Source: Levilactobacillus huananensis
GTDB taxonomy: Bacteria; Bacillota; Bacilli; Lactobacillales; Lactobacillaceae
Length of the DNA: 64,000 bases
Direction of reading: 5' to 3'
Assembly (NCBI RefSeq): GCF_003946145.1
Contig: NZ_RHOC01000007.1
Location: 50,861-114,860, forward strand
Shown here: positions 8,706-17,353 of the stretch, one piece after another
Position numbering within the stretch: position 1 is the stretch's first letter
Layout: each line of letters starts with the position of its first letter
Made by a program: the position numbers and the translations under genes
Notes under the pieces: model-generated
The model's database searches: none
What the model saw: only the letters and a program-made list of their open reading frames with translations
What the model was told of the DNA's origin: nothing

Positions 8706-9733
8706 CTGTTCTTTAGAATGCGTTGCCCCTGTAAAGTCCGAGCCTCACGTAATCCCGCATTGATAAGAACGAAGATCGCCAGCCAACCAATGGCAATCAA
8801 GACCCACTGTTGCAGGTAGAGAATGTCCAAAACATCAAATGGCGCATTCCAATCCCAACCAGAGTGTAACGCAATCGCCAGTAGGTAGAATCTGAGAAAC
8901 TTGGGGGCAACCATATTACTCCCCGTAACGGGTTGGTGCCGTTCCTTAGCTAGAATGATAGCAGCTCCCATAATAGCTGACCAGATCGTATGTGTCCCAA
9001 TGGCTTGCCAGCTTCGCATGAGTAATGTCACCAAGCCATACTGACCGGTATACCCTGCGGTTTCGAAGACGGCGAATCCAGCACCGATCGCCGCCCCAAT
9101 GAGCAGACCATTGAAGATATAGTTTAATTTAAATCGATTGACAAAATAAGCAATAATCAACATCTTTGCTGTTTCTTCAATAAAGCCTACGATAACGGCC
9201 GATTCCCATGAGGTTCCATTTCCAGAAGGAATCAGGGAATATAGAATCATCGTAGCCACCAGGGACAGGATGCCGCCGACTAAGAAGACCGTCATCAATT
9301 GGTAGACGGAAATATTGCGAAAAACATTAATTTCAAAAAACATGATCAGCAGTGAGAACGGCACCGTCAATGACCCAATGAAAATCATCCCCGGTACGGC
9401 GTTATTACTCCGAAACCCTAGAAATAACAGCGCTAAGAGCACAAAACTAACCCCGAGGACGCCAAAGACCCGTGAAAATAGCCACGGCTTAACGGGTGCC
9501 GCCGAAACAGCCTCCAACGACGGCGTGGTCGTTCGGGTTCCAACGATAAACAACGACTCCGCGTCGTCCAGGTCATGATGCTTAAACACGGCGGAAAACA
9601 TTGAAAACAAATGAATTTCCACAACTTTATTTTCTCCGGTCCACTCGTTCATTTCCTTCGTTGCATCATCCAGTAAATGATTGTGGTACTCGAAATGCCG
9701 TTTAACCGGCTTTACTGACTCTTTATCAGCCAT
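8690..9733 (-). CDS. PrsW family intramembrane metalloprotease
   Basis: 347 residues. A soluble N-terminal part of about 85 residues precedes seven to eight membrane segments. The PrsW signature is present: EETAK (zinc-ligand glutamates), GAGFAVFET, a histidine in GTHTIWSA and a second in ALHSGWDW. Family members cleave membrane proteins within the bilayer; B. subtilis PrsW cuts anti-sigma factor RsiW. No sigma/anti-sigma pair is visible here, so the substrate is unknown. GGGGGGA precedes ATG 9733. Confidence 0.9.
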   Translation of the reverse strand: MADKESVKPVKRHFEYHNHLLDDATKEMNEWTGENKVVEIHLFSMFSAVFKHHDLDDAESLFIVGTRTTTPSLEAVSAAPVKPWLFSRVFGVLGVSFVLLALLFLGFRSNNAVPGMIFIGSLTVPFSLLIMFFEINVFRNISVYQLMTVFLVGGILSLVATMILYSLIPSGNGTSWESAVIVGFIEETAKMLIIAYFVNRFKLNYIFNGLLIGAAIGAGFAVFETAGYTGQYGLVTLLMRSWQAIGTHTIWSAIMGAAIILAKERHQPVTGSNMVAPKFLRFYLLAIALHSGWDWNAPFDVLDILYLQQWVLIAIGWLAIFVLINAGLREARTLQGQRILKNSQLGG

Positions 9734-9744
9734 ACACAGTCCCC

Positions 9745-9759
9745 CCTAAACGGTTTAGG
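9745..9759. promoter_or_regulatory. Perfect palindrome upstream of PrsW gene
   Basis: CCTAAAC-G-GTTTAGG is a perfect 7-1-7 inverted repeat directly before the ribosome site of the PrsW gene. It could be an operator or a leader hairpin; no regulator can be assigned. Confidence 0.35.
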
Positions 9760-9839
9760 CATATTGCAAGTCGTTTCTTAAACCTGAGTCCTATCTTACC
9801 CTGAACGACGAGTCGCTTCAACATCTGATGGTTCGGAGG

Positions 9840-9868
9840 TTGCTAAATGTAAACCGTTACATTATAGT
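9840..9868 (+). promoter_or_regulatory. Nucleoside hydrolase promoter with cre-like palindrome in spacer
   Basis: TTGCTA (9840-9845), a 17-base spacer and TATAGT (9863-9868) form a good promoter. The spacer holds the perfect inverted repeat AATGTAA-ACCG-TTACATT (9846-9863). TGTAAACCGTTACA differs from the catabolite-responsive element TGNAANCGNTNNCA only in the central CG. CcpA repression of nucleoside use is inferred. Confidence 0.6.
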
Positions 9869-9917
9869 TGTAGTAGGCGACCCGCCAACTATAGCTGAAA
9901 GAGGAGATAAATATATC

Positions 9918-10874
9918 ATGGCAAAACGCAAAATGATTTTAGACCTAGATACTGGGATTGACGACTCACTCGCAATCGCCTATGCATTAGGTGCTCCAGA
10001 TGTAGACTTAATTGGGATTATTGGTTCCTATGGGAACGTTGTTGTTGAAGCCGGTGGTCAAAACTCTTTGAAGATTTTGGAATTACTCGGCCACACTGAC
10101 ATTCCTGTCTACCTGGGTGAAAGCCATTCTTCAACTAGTGATCACTTTGACCGGATGCAAGTTAGTGCCGACATTCACGGTGAAAATGGGATTGGTCAAG
10201 TCGAATTGCCTGAACCAAAGCGTTCTATCGAAAAAGAATCTGGTGTTGACTTCTTAATCGAAGCTGCCCACAAATACGGTAAGGACTTAACCTTAGTACC
10301 TACTGGTCCAATGACCAACTTAGCTGCCGCCCTTAAGAAAGCTCCTGAAATCGCCAATGAAATCGGGAACATGACCTTCATGGGTGGTGCCTTGACTGTT
10401 CCTGGTAACGTAACGGCCTATGCCGAAGCCAACATCAACCAAGATGCTGAAGCTGCTAACGCCGTATTGACTAGCCCAATGCACTCAACTATGGTTGGTT
10501 TGGACGTTACCTTACGGACCCTCTTAACTAAGAAAGAAACTCAACAATGGCGTGACTTAGGTACCGAAGCCGGTGAAAAGTTCGCCGACATCGTGGACTA
10601 CTACATTCAAGCTTACGTTGACGTTAACGACAACCTCGGTGGCTGTGCTTTGCATGACCCACTGGCAGTTGGTGTTGCACTCGACCCTAGCTTCGTCACG
10701 ACCATTGACTTAAACATGGTGGTTAACTACAACAAGGAAACTTATGGCCGGACTATCGGTGATGATAACCGTCTGAACGAACCTACCAACGTCAAAGTTT
10801 CTGTTGCCGTTGACAAGGACCGTTACCTGAAGACCTTCATGGAATACTTAACCGCATTATTCAAAAAGAACTAA
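9918..10874 (+). CDS. Ribonucleoside hydrolase (IunH/Rih family)
   Basis: 318 residues. The N-terminal metal-binding motif LDLDTGIDDS at about 7-16 and the region VPTGPMTNLAAAL, with a histidine and aspartate in CALHDPLAVG, define the inosine-uridine preferring nucleoside hydrolase fold. It splits nucleosides into base and ribose in the cytoplasm, feeding the purine/pyrimidine salvage and pentose pathways. ATG 9918 is preferred to the in-frame ATG 90 bases upstream because GAGGAGA lies at 9901-9907 and the core fold starts there. Codon choice is very regular, as in well-expressed genes. Monocistronic with a promoter and terminator of its own. The exact base preference is unknown. Confidence 0.92.
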   Translation: MAKRKMILDLDTGIDDSLAIAYALGAPDVDLIGIIGSYGNVVVEAGGQNSLKILELLGHTDIPVYLGESHSSTSDHFDRMQVSADIHGENGIGQVELPEPKRSIEKESGVDFLIEAAHKYGKDLTLVPTGPMTNLAAALKKAPEIANEIGNMTFMGGALTVPGNVTAYAEANINQDAEAANAVLTSPMHSTMVGLDVTLRTLLTKKETQQWRDLGTEAGEKFADIVDYYIQAYVDVNDNLGGCALHDPLAVGVALDPSFVTTIDLNMVVNYNKETYGRTIGDDNRLNEPTNVKVSVAVDKDRYLKTFMEYLTALFKKN

Positions 10875-10888
10875 ATTTTAACGCTTTA

Positions 10889-10924
10889 AAAGAAGCCATG
10901 CCGCGGAGCATGGCTTCTTTTTTA
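10889..10924 (+). terminator. Rho-independent terminator of nucleoside hydrolase gene
   Basis: AAAGAAGCCATGC-CGCGGA-GCATGGCTTCTTT forms a perfect 13-base stem followed by a T run. Confidence 0.9.
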
Positions 10925-10980
10925 TGCCAGTATAGTACCTGACGGCCTCTAAAATTGGGCCAGATAGTCGGTACGAGAAT

Positions 10981-11011
10981 AAAAAAAGGCAACCGTAAAC
11001 TAGCGGCTGCC
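10981..11011 (-). terminator. Rho-independent terminator of secreted protein gene
   Basis: On the minus strand GGCAGCCG and CGGTTGCC pair around an eight-base loop and are followed by seven T, just after the stop at 11027. Confidence 0.8.
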
Positions 11012-11026
11012 TCTGTTAAGTCAATA

Positions 11027-11677
11027 TTACTTAATCTTGTAGTTAAAATTATTGGTCATTGTCTTGACACCCATGTCCGCGTACTGATTAGCAAACTTCT
11101 TCTGTTGGTCCTTAGCAAGTGACGCGAAGGCCTTCTTGTATTGTTGGTACAGGACTGGCCGGACATACTTCTTAGCGTACTTAGCTCCGGGACTCGTCTT
11201 GGTCTTGGTATACGTATATTTCTTACCAGAAGTTGCTAACCGACGACTGGCATTGCTTCCCGCGATCTTCGTAGTGAATTGCGTGCTAGACATCTTGGTT
11301 AACTTAAACGTGTAAGTTTTTTTGCTCAAAGCCGTCGTGGTCTTGTTGTCTGCCGTCTTAAATTGAATCAAACGGTATTTGGTCGTCAAGGTCCGACGGT
11401 TCTTGCTGAGCTTGATTGACGAAGGAACCCCATATTTCACATTAGCTGATGATCCAAAATCCCCCAAAATAAGTAAGGTTCCCGTCTTCTTGCCACTCTT
11501 ATAAGTCTTAAAATAAAAGGCGGTCTTGGATTTCGAACTCTTATAGTACCGTTTTAGATCAGTATTCGTGATCGTTGGCTTGGCTTTAGCGCTAGCCGTG
11601 ACACTGGGACTAACTAATCCACCCAGAGTGCCCAGAGCCATCGCGGTTAACCCCAATTTCACCATCAAACGTTTCAT
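11027..11677 (-). CDS. Secreted lysine-rich protein of unknown function
   Basis: 216 residues. A signal peptide (MKRLMVKLGLTAMALGTLGGL, cleavage near ASA at about 29-31) precedes a basic, Lys/Thr/Ser/Tyr-rich mature part of about 185 residues with alternating hydrophobic-polar stretches that suggest beta strands, then a helical C-terminus. Such small basic surface proteins are common in lactobacilli; no catalytic motif or wall anchor is visible. It may bind anionic wall polymers by charge. It stands alone with its own terminator. Confidence 0.75.
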   Translation of the reverse strand: MKRLMVKLGLTAMALGTLGGLVSPSVTASAKAKPTITNTDLKRYYKSSKSKTAFYFKTYKSGKKTGTLLILGDFGSSANVKYGVPSSIKLSKNRRTLTTKYRLIQFKTADNKTTTALSKKTYTFKLTKMSSTQFTTKIAGSNASRRLATSGKKYTYTKTKTSPGAKYAKKYVRPVLYQQYKKAFASLAKDQQKKFANQYADMGVKTMTNNFNYKIK

Positions 11678-11758
11678 GACTATAATCCTCCTTAAAATTC
11701 ATCCAGTACACCTTTTATACTGACATTGTTTTTCTCAAAATGCAAGCGTTCACACCGA

Positions 11759-12574
11759 TTAGGCTAAAACTTCAGGAAAGACTTTTTCCAAGTACGCTGC
11801 AACCCCGGCCTCATTGTTTGTTGTTGGGGTTTCATGATTGGCAGCTGACTTAATTTCGGGTTGCCCATTTAGCATGGCAACGCCATCTCCGGCAGCCTTA
11901 ATCATCCCCAAATCATTTTCAGCATCACCGAATGCCATGAGTTGATCGAACCCCCAGCCAAAGTGTGTCAATAGTTGTCCTAATCCCACAGCCTTGTCCA
12001 TATCAGCCGCCAAAAATTCAAGGATCTTCGGCTGAGAACGCACCACATGATATTGTTCGTGTAATTCAGGCGTCAAATTCGCCACAACTTGGTCCAACGT
12101 GGCTGGATCAGTCGCCATAACGGCCTTACTAAACAGATGCTCTGGTAAGTCAGCGAAGGCCGTTGGCACAAATGCCATGGGGGCCTTCAACATTTTTTGA
12201 TATTCAGATGGCTTGAGATCAGCCACCGGGTAGACCTGATCAAAGTCCAGAACATCCAGTGGATACCCATTTTCAGCCGCAAAGTCATGTAGAGGCTGAA
12301 AGTCTTGCTTGCTTAAGCCACTCTGAGCCAAAACATCCTTCGTCGTATTTTGAATCACGAGAGCCCCATTAAAGGTAATCGTGTAATCTTCACTAGTCGT
12401 CAACCCTAATTGTTCCAAGTATTTCCAAATGGCATTAATTGGGCGGCCCGTGCAGAGTACCACCTTAATTCCTGCCGCATGTAATTGACGCAAGGTTGCC
12501 GCATTCTTTTCACTAATTGTCTTATCTGTGTTCAGTAGCGTCTCGTCTAGGTCGAGCGCAATCATCTTTATCAT
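11759..12574 (-). CDS. Cof-type HAD-IIB hydrolase (sugar-phosphate phosphatase)
   Basis: 271 residues. HAD motif I is DLDETLLN at about 8-15, motif II is in VVLCTGRP, the lysine is in the middle region and motif IV is FGDAENDLGM at about 215-224. The cap between about 85 and 190 is the C2 type of Cof/YidA proteins, which dephosphorylate small sugar phosphates and pyridoxal phosphate. It is 61 bases downstream of the DUF915 gene and may belong to the same transcript. Confidence 0.9.
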   Translation of the reverse strand: MIKMIALDLDETLLNTDKTISEKNAATLRQLHAAGIKVVLCTGRPINAIWKYLEQLGLTTSEDYTITFNGALVIQNTTKDVLAQSGLSKQDFQPLHDFAAENGYPLDVLDFDQVYPVADLKPSEYQKMLKAPMAFVPTAFADLPEHLFSKAVMATDPATLDQVVANLTPELHEQYHVVRSQPKILEFLAADMDKAVGLGQLLTHFGWGFDQLMAFGDAENDLGMIKAAGDGVAMLNGQPEIKSAANHETPTTNNEAGVAAYLEKVFPEVLA

Positions 12575-12635
12575 TCGTCGTTGGCCTCCATTTCTTCTCT
12601 AGTTTACACGTAACGCGCACCGAAATAAACCGTGC

Positions 12636-13445
12636 TTACGTCAGGAGGTCTGAACGAATCAATGCCACGATTTGTTGATTCTCTGGCAAGTCAGCGTGAT
12701 TGGCGTTGGCACCCGTAATCGTCATTTGCGTAAAATGCCGGACATTGCCTTGAAAAATCAACTTTCCCCGGTTAACACTGTCGAAGGGCACAATCCCATC
12801 GCCAGCATAACCCTCACTGCCGGCAATTGAATAGACCGTCAGTGAACGAGGTAATCGTTTACGATCGGCTGAAAGTTCTTTAAAAAGTGGCGTATCCACA
12901 TCCGGATTGCTCTCCTCCAAGTTGAATGGCGTTCCGATTGTCATCAGCCGTTCAGCATAGGTTTCCTTGGGCAAACTGTGCTCCAGAAAAAGTGTCAGCA
13001 CGAGTCCACCATTAGAGTGACCCATCGCAGAAAAATGGTTAAAATGATAAGTCTTCTGTAGTTGACGAAAGGCCAGGTTAAACCAAACGGCCTGTTTCTT
13101 AATGGTTTCATAGCCATCATGATGGTTCTGAAACCCCACTACAATAATGGGTTGAGTGTCTTTACGCGTGATACTTCCCGTATATTGAATCTGCCCATTA
13201 GTCATGACTTCCACTCGTAATAGACTATGCTTGGTGGTCGTCTCGTGGTTCAGCTCCGTGACCAGCTCGTTAAACCGGTTCTGCGTAGCACTAGACCCCG
13301 GAACCAGAAAGACCGGCGCCATGGCACTCCGATACGTCGCGCGCACGCTCGTGACCTGCTGGGGTCGCCAGAGAAAGCCTGGCACACTCAGTAACAGGAT
13401 GGCCGTCACTAAGACTAAAAAACTAATGACTCGTTTTTTCAGCAT
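12636..13445 (-). CDS. DUF915 family alpha/beta hydrolase, exported
   Basis: 269 residues. One N-terminal hydrophobic segment (about 7-26) is followed by an alpha/beta hydrolase domain: PVFLVPGSSATQ oxyanion region, nucleophile elbow MGHSNGG at about 142-148, acid in DGIVPFDS and histidine in the ANHADLPEN stretch near the C-terminus. It resembles the hydrolase at 7950. Its start lies 23 bases inside the end of the EIIC-like gene with a GGGGGAGG ribosome site there, so the two are translationally coupled. Confidence 0.88.
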   Translation of the reverse strand: MLKKRVISFLVLVTAILLLSVPGFLWRPQQVTSVRATYRSAMAPVFLVPGSSATQNRFNELVTELNHETTTKHSLLRVEVMTNGQIQYTGSITRKDTQPIIVVGFQNHHDGYETIKKQAVWFNLAFRQLQKTYHFNHFSAMGHSNGGLVLTLFLEHSLPKETYAERLMTIGTPFNLEESNPDVDTPLFKELSADRKRLPRSLTVYSIAGSEGYAGDGIVPFDSVNRGKLIFQGNVRHFTQMTITGANANHADLPENQQIVALIRSDLLT

Positions 13446-14718
13446 GATGTGCCACCTCCCCCGCCAATCGTGCCCATTTAACGAATGGGTAATAGATTAA
13501 GACGCTGATCAATAGTTCAATCCCTGCTAAGGCCAACGCCGCCAGATTACCCCCAGTGCCCAAAAAGCCCTGCAAGATTCCCGGCGTCCCATTGGCAATT
13601 GGATAAGCTACCGCGGGAACCCAGTGGAGTTGAAGACAGGTCCAACTTAACAGACTGCAGACAACCGGCGTTACCAAAAAGGGAATCCCTAAAATTGGAC
13701 TCAAAACTACCGGTAAGCCGATCATTAGCGGCGCGTTGAAGTTGCCTAGGGTCGGCAATAAACAAGCTGCTCCGACTCGTCGTTGCGCGCCATTCGAATG
13801 ACCTAAATAGATGGCAAGCAGGAGTCCCAGAACCATTCCGGGTCCCCCAAAATTTGTATAAACATCCACTACCGTATGGATGGTAATGGGATGGGGAACT
13901 TGCCAGCCGGCATGCGTCAGGACGGACGTCAGATTTTGCATTGCCTCCACCGACTGGCCACCAACGCTGGCCACAGGGCCTAGGATACCTAGCCACTGAC
14001 ACAAACCAGTCAATAGGCTAAATCCCAGCAGTCCTGGAAGATGATGTGGGAGCGGGAATGGCCAACGCGCCAGACTAAGAAAGGTCGCATTCAAACTTCC
14101 CTTCTGCGTCAGAGTCCAGGCTAGACCACCAGCAGCTAACACTAGGAGCCAAATGCTAGTAATCGTCATGGTTTGCCCCAATCGTTCCTCCGCCAATAAC
14201 CAATGCTGAATTCCCCAGCGGTAACCATCCCCGACCACTAGACCGATCAGGATACCGACCAAAATGCCAGAAATTCCTAAATTATTTGAGAGCCACTGTA
14301 CAGACTGACCATTCAACAACGTCAAACGATCCACGTTAAAAAACTTGAGCCCTGTGACCGCGACCACCCCAACCATCAGTCGATCTGTCGTTCTTTTAGC
14401 GACTGGGGCCACCAGATAATAGCTGACGGCAAAAGCCATGACCATGGCGACCAGCCCCAGGGTGCCTGCACTCAACAGACTCAAGTAATGTTTGAGGATA
14501 GCGCGTTGCATCAGCCAATCTCCAACATGTAAGGTTTGAAAATAATAACCAGTCGATGCCAGCCACGTCTGCCGAATCATGTCGGCCAGCGTCCCCACCA
14601 GCACTACGGGAAAAGCAAGGTGAAAGGCCTGATTAACGGCCTTGATCTGTGAATTTTGTCGAAAAGTGACATCCAATTGAATCAGGTGGCACCCTAACCA
14701 GCCTGTTTCTTGTTCCAT
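13423..14718 (-). CDS. PTS EIIC-like permease, cellobiose/lactose family, with degenerate active site
   Basis: 431 residues with about ten membrane segments and the outline of the CelB/ChbC type EIIC. The family segment GLPIVLNPIL is present as GLPVVLSPIL at about 334-343. In transporting members the preceding motif is NEP with a key glutamate; here it is NAP (Ala329). The GIHG motif with a sugar-site histidine appears as GILG (Leu246). No EIIA or EIIB gene is nearby. It is therefore likely a transporter or sensor not coupled to sugar phosphorylation, which is inference. AGGAGGCGG precedes ATG 14718. It is cotranscribed with a HAD phosphatase upstream and a DUF915 hydrolase downstream. Confidence 0.8.
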   Translation of the reverse strand: MEQETGWLGCHLIQLDVTFRQNSQIKAVNQAFHLAFPVVLVGTLADMIRQTWLASTGYYFQTLHVGDWLMQRAILKHYLSLLSAGTLGLVAMVMAFAVSYYLVAPVAKRTTDRLMVGVVAVTGLKFFNVDRLTLLNGQSVQWLSNNLGISGILVGILIGLVVGDGYRWGIQHWLLAEERLGQTMTITSIWLLVLAAGGLAWTLTQKGSLNATFLSLARWPFPLPHHLPGLLGFSLLTGLCQWLGILGPVASVGGQSVEAMQNLTSVLTHAGWQVPHPITIHTVVDVYTNFGGPGMVLGLLLAIYLGHSNGAQRRVGAACLLPTLGNFNAPLMIGLPVVLSPILGIPFLVTPVVCSLLSWTCLQLHWVPAVAYPIANGTPGILQGFLGTGGNLAALALAGIELLISVLIYYPFVKWARLAGEVAHHAEKTSH

Positions 14719-14805
14719 TTTTAGCCGCCTCCTGCCCTAACACTCAAATTGTAAGGGCAACGACGCACTAGTGGCCCCTGTAACATTCGGTTAAGGTAGC
14801 CGCCT

Positions 14806-15630
14806 TTAAAACTGTTCGAGTAAGCTGTCAATGGCTGCACTGACTGCCCCCTGTTGGTTGGTCCGGGATAACTGTTGAATCTTACTATCACTAACCAGTT
14901 CCGGCGCGGCATTGGCCACGGCAAATCCCTGGCCCACTGATCGAAGCATCGCCAAATCATTCCCAGAATCACCAAAGGCCACCATTTCAGCCGGCGTAAT
15001 GTTCAAGTGATGTCCCAGATTTGCCACTGCATTCGCCTTATTTACGCCTGGCAAGCTAACGTTCAAGCCGCCCAGGCCACTGCTGGTGGCGACAAGGTCG
15101 CCATCAAACTGGTCATTGAAGGCCGCTACAAATGGTGCCACGTCTGCTTGAAGCCAGGTGACATCTAGTTTGAGGATAGGATCCGCGACTGCTGTTAGAT
15201 CCGTGACACTAGTCAATTGTGGGTAAAAGACTTGGGATTGGTGAAACCGATCGCTATCGGCCGGCAAATCCGTGTAGGCTCGGTCGCGACCACAGACAAT
15301 CAAATAGGGTTGTGCCATCACAGGGGCCATCTGTAGCCAATGGACAGCGGTCTGCCACAAATCATGAGAAATTGGATGACAGTCCAGCTGTTCACCGCTG
15401 CCCGTGACCGTTAGCGCCCCATCTTCCACCACATAGAGTAAGTCTCGGGCAAATTCCAGATCACCAAATAAATCAAGCACATGGTCTAAAGGGTCCCCGG
15501 TTGTGACAACGAATCTAATCTGATGTGCTGCCATCTCGGTCAGTTGGTCTGCCAATCTGGCCCGATCATACCGCCCATTAGCATCCAAAAAAGTTCCGTC
15601 TAAATCTGTCATAATCATCCGTGGCCGCAT
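14806..15630 (-). CDS. HAD-IIB (Cof-like) hydrolase
   Basis: About 274 residues. HAD motif I is MTDLDGTFLD, the second motif VTTGDP replaces the more usual TGR, and motif IV is FGDSGNDLAML near residue 215. The C2 cap lies between. It is the first gene of an operon with the EIIC-like permease and a DUF915 hydrolase, which suggests a sugar-phosphate substrate linked to that permease. ATG 15630 was chosen for its AGGAGGTG site; the in-frame ATG 33 bases upstream has none. Confidence 0.87.
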   Translation of the reverse strand: MRPRMIMTDLDGTFLDANGRYDRARLADQLTEMAAHQIRFVVTTGDPLDHVLDLFGDLEFARDLLYVVEDGALTVTGSGEQLDCHPISHDLWQTAVHWLQMAPVMAQPYLIVCGRDRAYTDLPADSDRFHQSQVFYPQLTSVTDLTAVADPILKLDVTWLQADVAPFVAAFNDQFDGDLVATSSGLGGLNVSLPGVNKANAVANLGHHLNITPAEMVAFGDSGNDLAMLRSVGQGFAVANAAPELVSDSKIQQLSRTNQQGAVSAAIDSLLEQF

Positions 15631-15658
15631 AACCGCACCTCCTGAGTTGTTAGTCTTG

Positions 15659-15687
15659 ATCATACCCGATCCCTATCCTGACAACAA
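15659..15687 (-). promoter_or_regulatory. Promoter of the HAD-EIIC-DUF915 operon
   Basis: On the minus strand TTGTTG (15682-15687), a 17-base spacer and TATGAT (15659-15664) lie just upstream of the AGGAGG site of the HAD gene. Confidence 0.55.
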
Positions 15688-15736
15688 CTCTTCACCCCTT
15701 AACTAAGGTTAGCTGGTAACCGATCAACCCCTAACT

Positions 15737-15779
15737 AAAAACGGGCCACCCCGTATTAACCAATACGCTGGGTGACCCA
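15737..15779 (-). terminator. Rho-independent terminator of the D,D-carboxypeptidase gene
   Basis: On the minus strand GGGTCACCC and CGTATT pair with AATACG and GGGTGGCCC (one G-T pair, one internal mismatch), then TTTTT. It follows the gene stop at 15796 by about 17 bases. Confidence 0.8.
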
Positions 15780-15795
15780 CTAAACTATTTTTCGT

Positions 15796-16962
15796 TTATT
15801 TATCTAAATTATTCTTGTAAACGTAGTTCATCAATGAACGGGTTTCAGTAAATTCGTCCTCGTCATGCAAAACGACCGTGATAATTCGGTTGTGACCGCT
15901 CTTCTTGGCCGTCCCAACGAAACAGTAACCTGCCAGTGGCGTGTAACCTGTCTTCAAACCATCAACCTTCAAACTTGCCTGGTAATACTTTCGACCCTTC
16001 AACAGATTGTTGTAATTGTAGCAGGTTTGACCATTGATCTTCTTAGAGCCAATCTGACCGTCCTTCAAGATTTGGGGATAATCCTGAATTAAGTGTTGTG
16101 CGATGTAGGCGACATCCTTAGCGGAGACCTGGTTAGCGTTGGCCGATCCATAATTGTAACCGAAGCGCTGCAAATCACTGTTTTCCAATCCTGAGGCGGA
16201 AACAAAGTGCGCCTTGCCCAGGTTCCAACGCTTAGCCTGCGTATTCATTTTATCGATAAACTTAGCGTTACTGCCACTGACCCATTGGCCCAGAGCAATC
16301 GCCGCGTTATTCGAAGAATCCAGCAGGGCGGCGTAGTAGAGTTCCTGAACGGTGTATTTGTGACCGCTCTTGAAACGGAAACCCCCACAGTCGTAACTGT
16401 TCCCCATTGACACGAGACCCTTGTTGCTGGTCTTAACGTGGTCAGACCACTTCGCAGATGTGGTGTGAATCTTCTGAAGAACTAGGTACAGCGTCATAAT
16501 CTTGGAAACAGAAGCGATGGGCCGTGCCGTATTGGCATGCTTGGACCAAACAACTTTCCCCGTCTCTTCGTTGACGGCTACCGCGGCCTTAGCCTTCTTC
16601 AGAACAAAGGGGGCCTTGCCCTTCTTGAGATAACCGTGCCAAATCAAGCCCTTAACGGTGTGCCGACCATTGACGGCATAATAATAGACGGCATTGGTCT
16701 TCCCATGCCTCAAGACGACCTTCTTGGACACGTACCACGTCGTGTTCGGGTACGACTTCAAGTTGGCAATCTTACGTGTGTGTGACTGATTATACACGGC
16801 GCCCTTCGTACTCTTCTTGTGATAGGCCGTTGTCTTCAATGACTGCGTTGAAACCGTCTTGTAGGTTGCCGCATCGGCTGGTACGGTTTGATAACCGATC
16901 CCCATTACCGTTAAAATTGCTAAGGCGATAATCACGAATCTCTTAATAGGTAATTTCTTCAT
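15796..16962 (-). CDS. D-alanyl-D-alanine carboxypeptidase (serine, S11 family)
   Basis: 388 residues. A signal peptide (about 1-31, PADAA) is followed by a basic surface-layer/SH3-like repeat region (about 33-120) and an S11 penicillin-binding domain. The serine is in SVSK at about 151-154, the second motif is SSNNA at about 217-221, and the third is KTG in VDGLKTGYT near 335. It trims the last D-Ala from peptidoglycan stem peptides. There is no clear C-terminal amphipathic membrane anchor; the N-terminal basic region may hold it to the wall. WalR-like boxes lie upstream. Confidence 0.9.
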   Translation of the reverse strand: MKKLPIKRFVIIALAILTVMGIGYQTVPADAATYKTVSTQSLKTTAYHKKSTKGAVYNQSHTRKIANLKSYPNTTWYVSKKVVLRHGKTNAVYYYAVNGRHTVKGLIWHGYLKKGKAPFVLKKAKAAVAVNEETGKVVWSKHANTARPIASVSKIMTLYLVLQKIHTTSAKWSDHVKTSNKGLVSMGNSYDCGGFRFKSGHKYTVQELYYAALLDSSNNAAIALGQWVSGSNAKFIDKMNTQAKRWNLGKAHFVSASGLENSDLQRFGYNYGSANANQVSAKDVAYIAQHLIQDYPQILKDGQIGSKKINGQTCYNYNNLLKGRKYYQASLKVDGLKTGYTPLAGYCFVGTAKKSGHNRIITVVLHDEDEFTETRSLMNYVYKNNLDK

Positions 16963-17051
16963 GTTCCTAACCTTTCCATTTTTGACTAATTAGCTTAACT
17001 AACCTTCAGCCTAGCATGATCTGAGCATGACCGAAAGCCCCTGAGACTCTT

Positions 17052-17088
17052 TGTAACTCGCTTGTCGCCTTTGTAACGCCCTTGTAAA
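17052..17088. promoter_or_regulatory. WalR-box-like repeats upstream of the carboxypeptidase gene
   Basis: TGTAAC-N5-TGTAAA (17072-17088) is a full match to the WalR consensus and TGTAAC-N5-TGTCGC (17052-17068) a partial one. Both lie about 100 bases upstream of the carboxypeptidase start, on the strand opposite to that gene. WalRK control of this wall enzyme is inferred. Confidence 0.5.
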
Positions 17089-17187
17089 ACAATCTGACTA
17101 TAAAATTTTTCATTTAAACTTTCACCCCATTTCCCCGTGGTACCTTGCTTTTGCCAGATAAATTGGTTAGGCTAAGAGTAATCAAAT

Positions 17188-17265
17188 ACGATTGGGGTGC
17201 CCGTCCGGCTGAGATCAAACCCATTGAACCTGCTCTGGTTAAAACCAGCGAAGGGAACGCGTAAC
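17188..17265 (+). ncRNA. TPP riboswitch (THI element)
   Basis: The conserved blocks GGGGTGCCCG, GGCTGAGA, ACCC, GAACCTGCTCTGGTTAAAAC and CAGCGAAGGGAA occur in order. It binds thiamine pyrophosphate. A terminator stem follows at 17281-17304 and then the ykoEDC-tenA genes, so high TPP should stop transcription. Confidence 0.95.
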
Positions 17266-17280
17266 ATAGCTATCAATGAC

Positions 17281-17310
17281 CCCCACTAGCAACACTTAGT
17301 GGGGACTTTT
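17281..17310 (+). terminator. Riboswitch-controlled terminator
   Basis: CCCCACTA pairs with TAGTGGGG around an eight-base loop, followed by ACTTTTT. It lies 15 bases after the TPP aptamer and upstream of the ykoE ribosome site. Confidence 0.85.
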
Positions 17311-17353
17311 TCGTCTTTTGGGCGCGTCAATCACCTTAGGAGGAGTTAATCTT

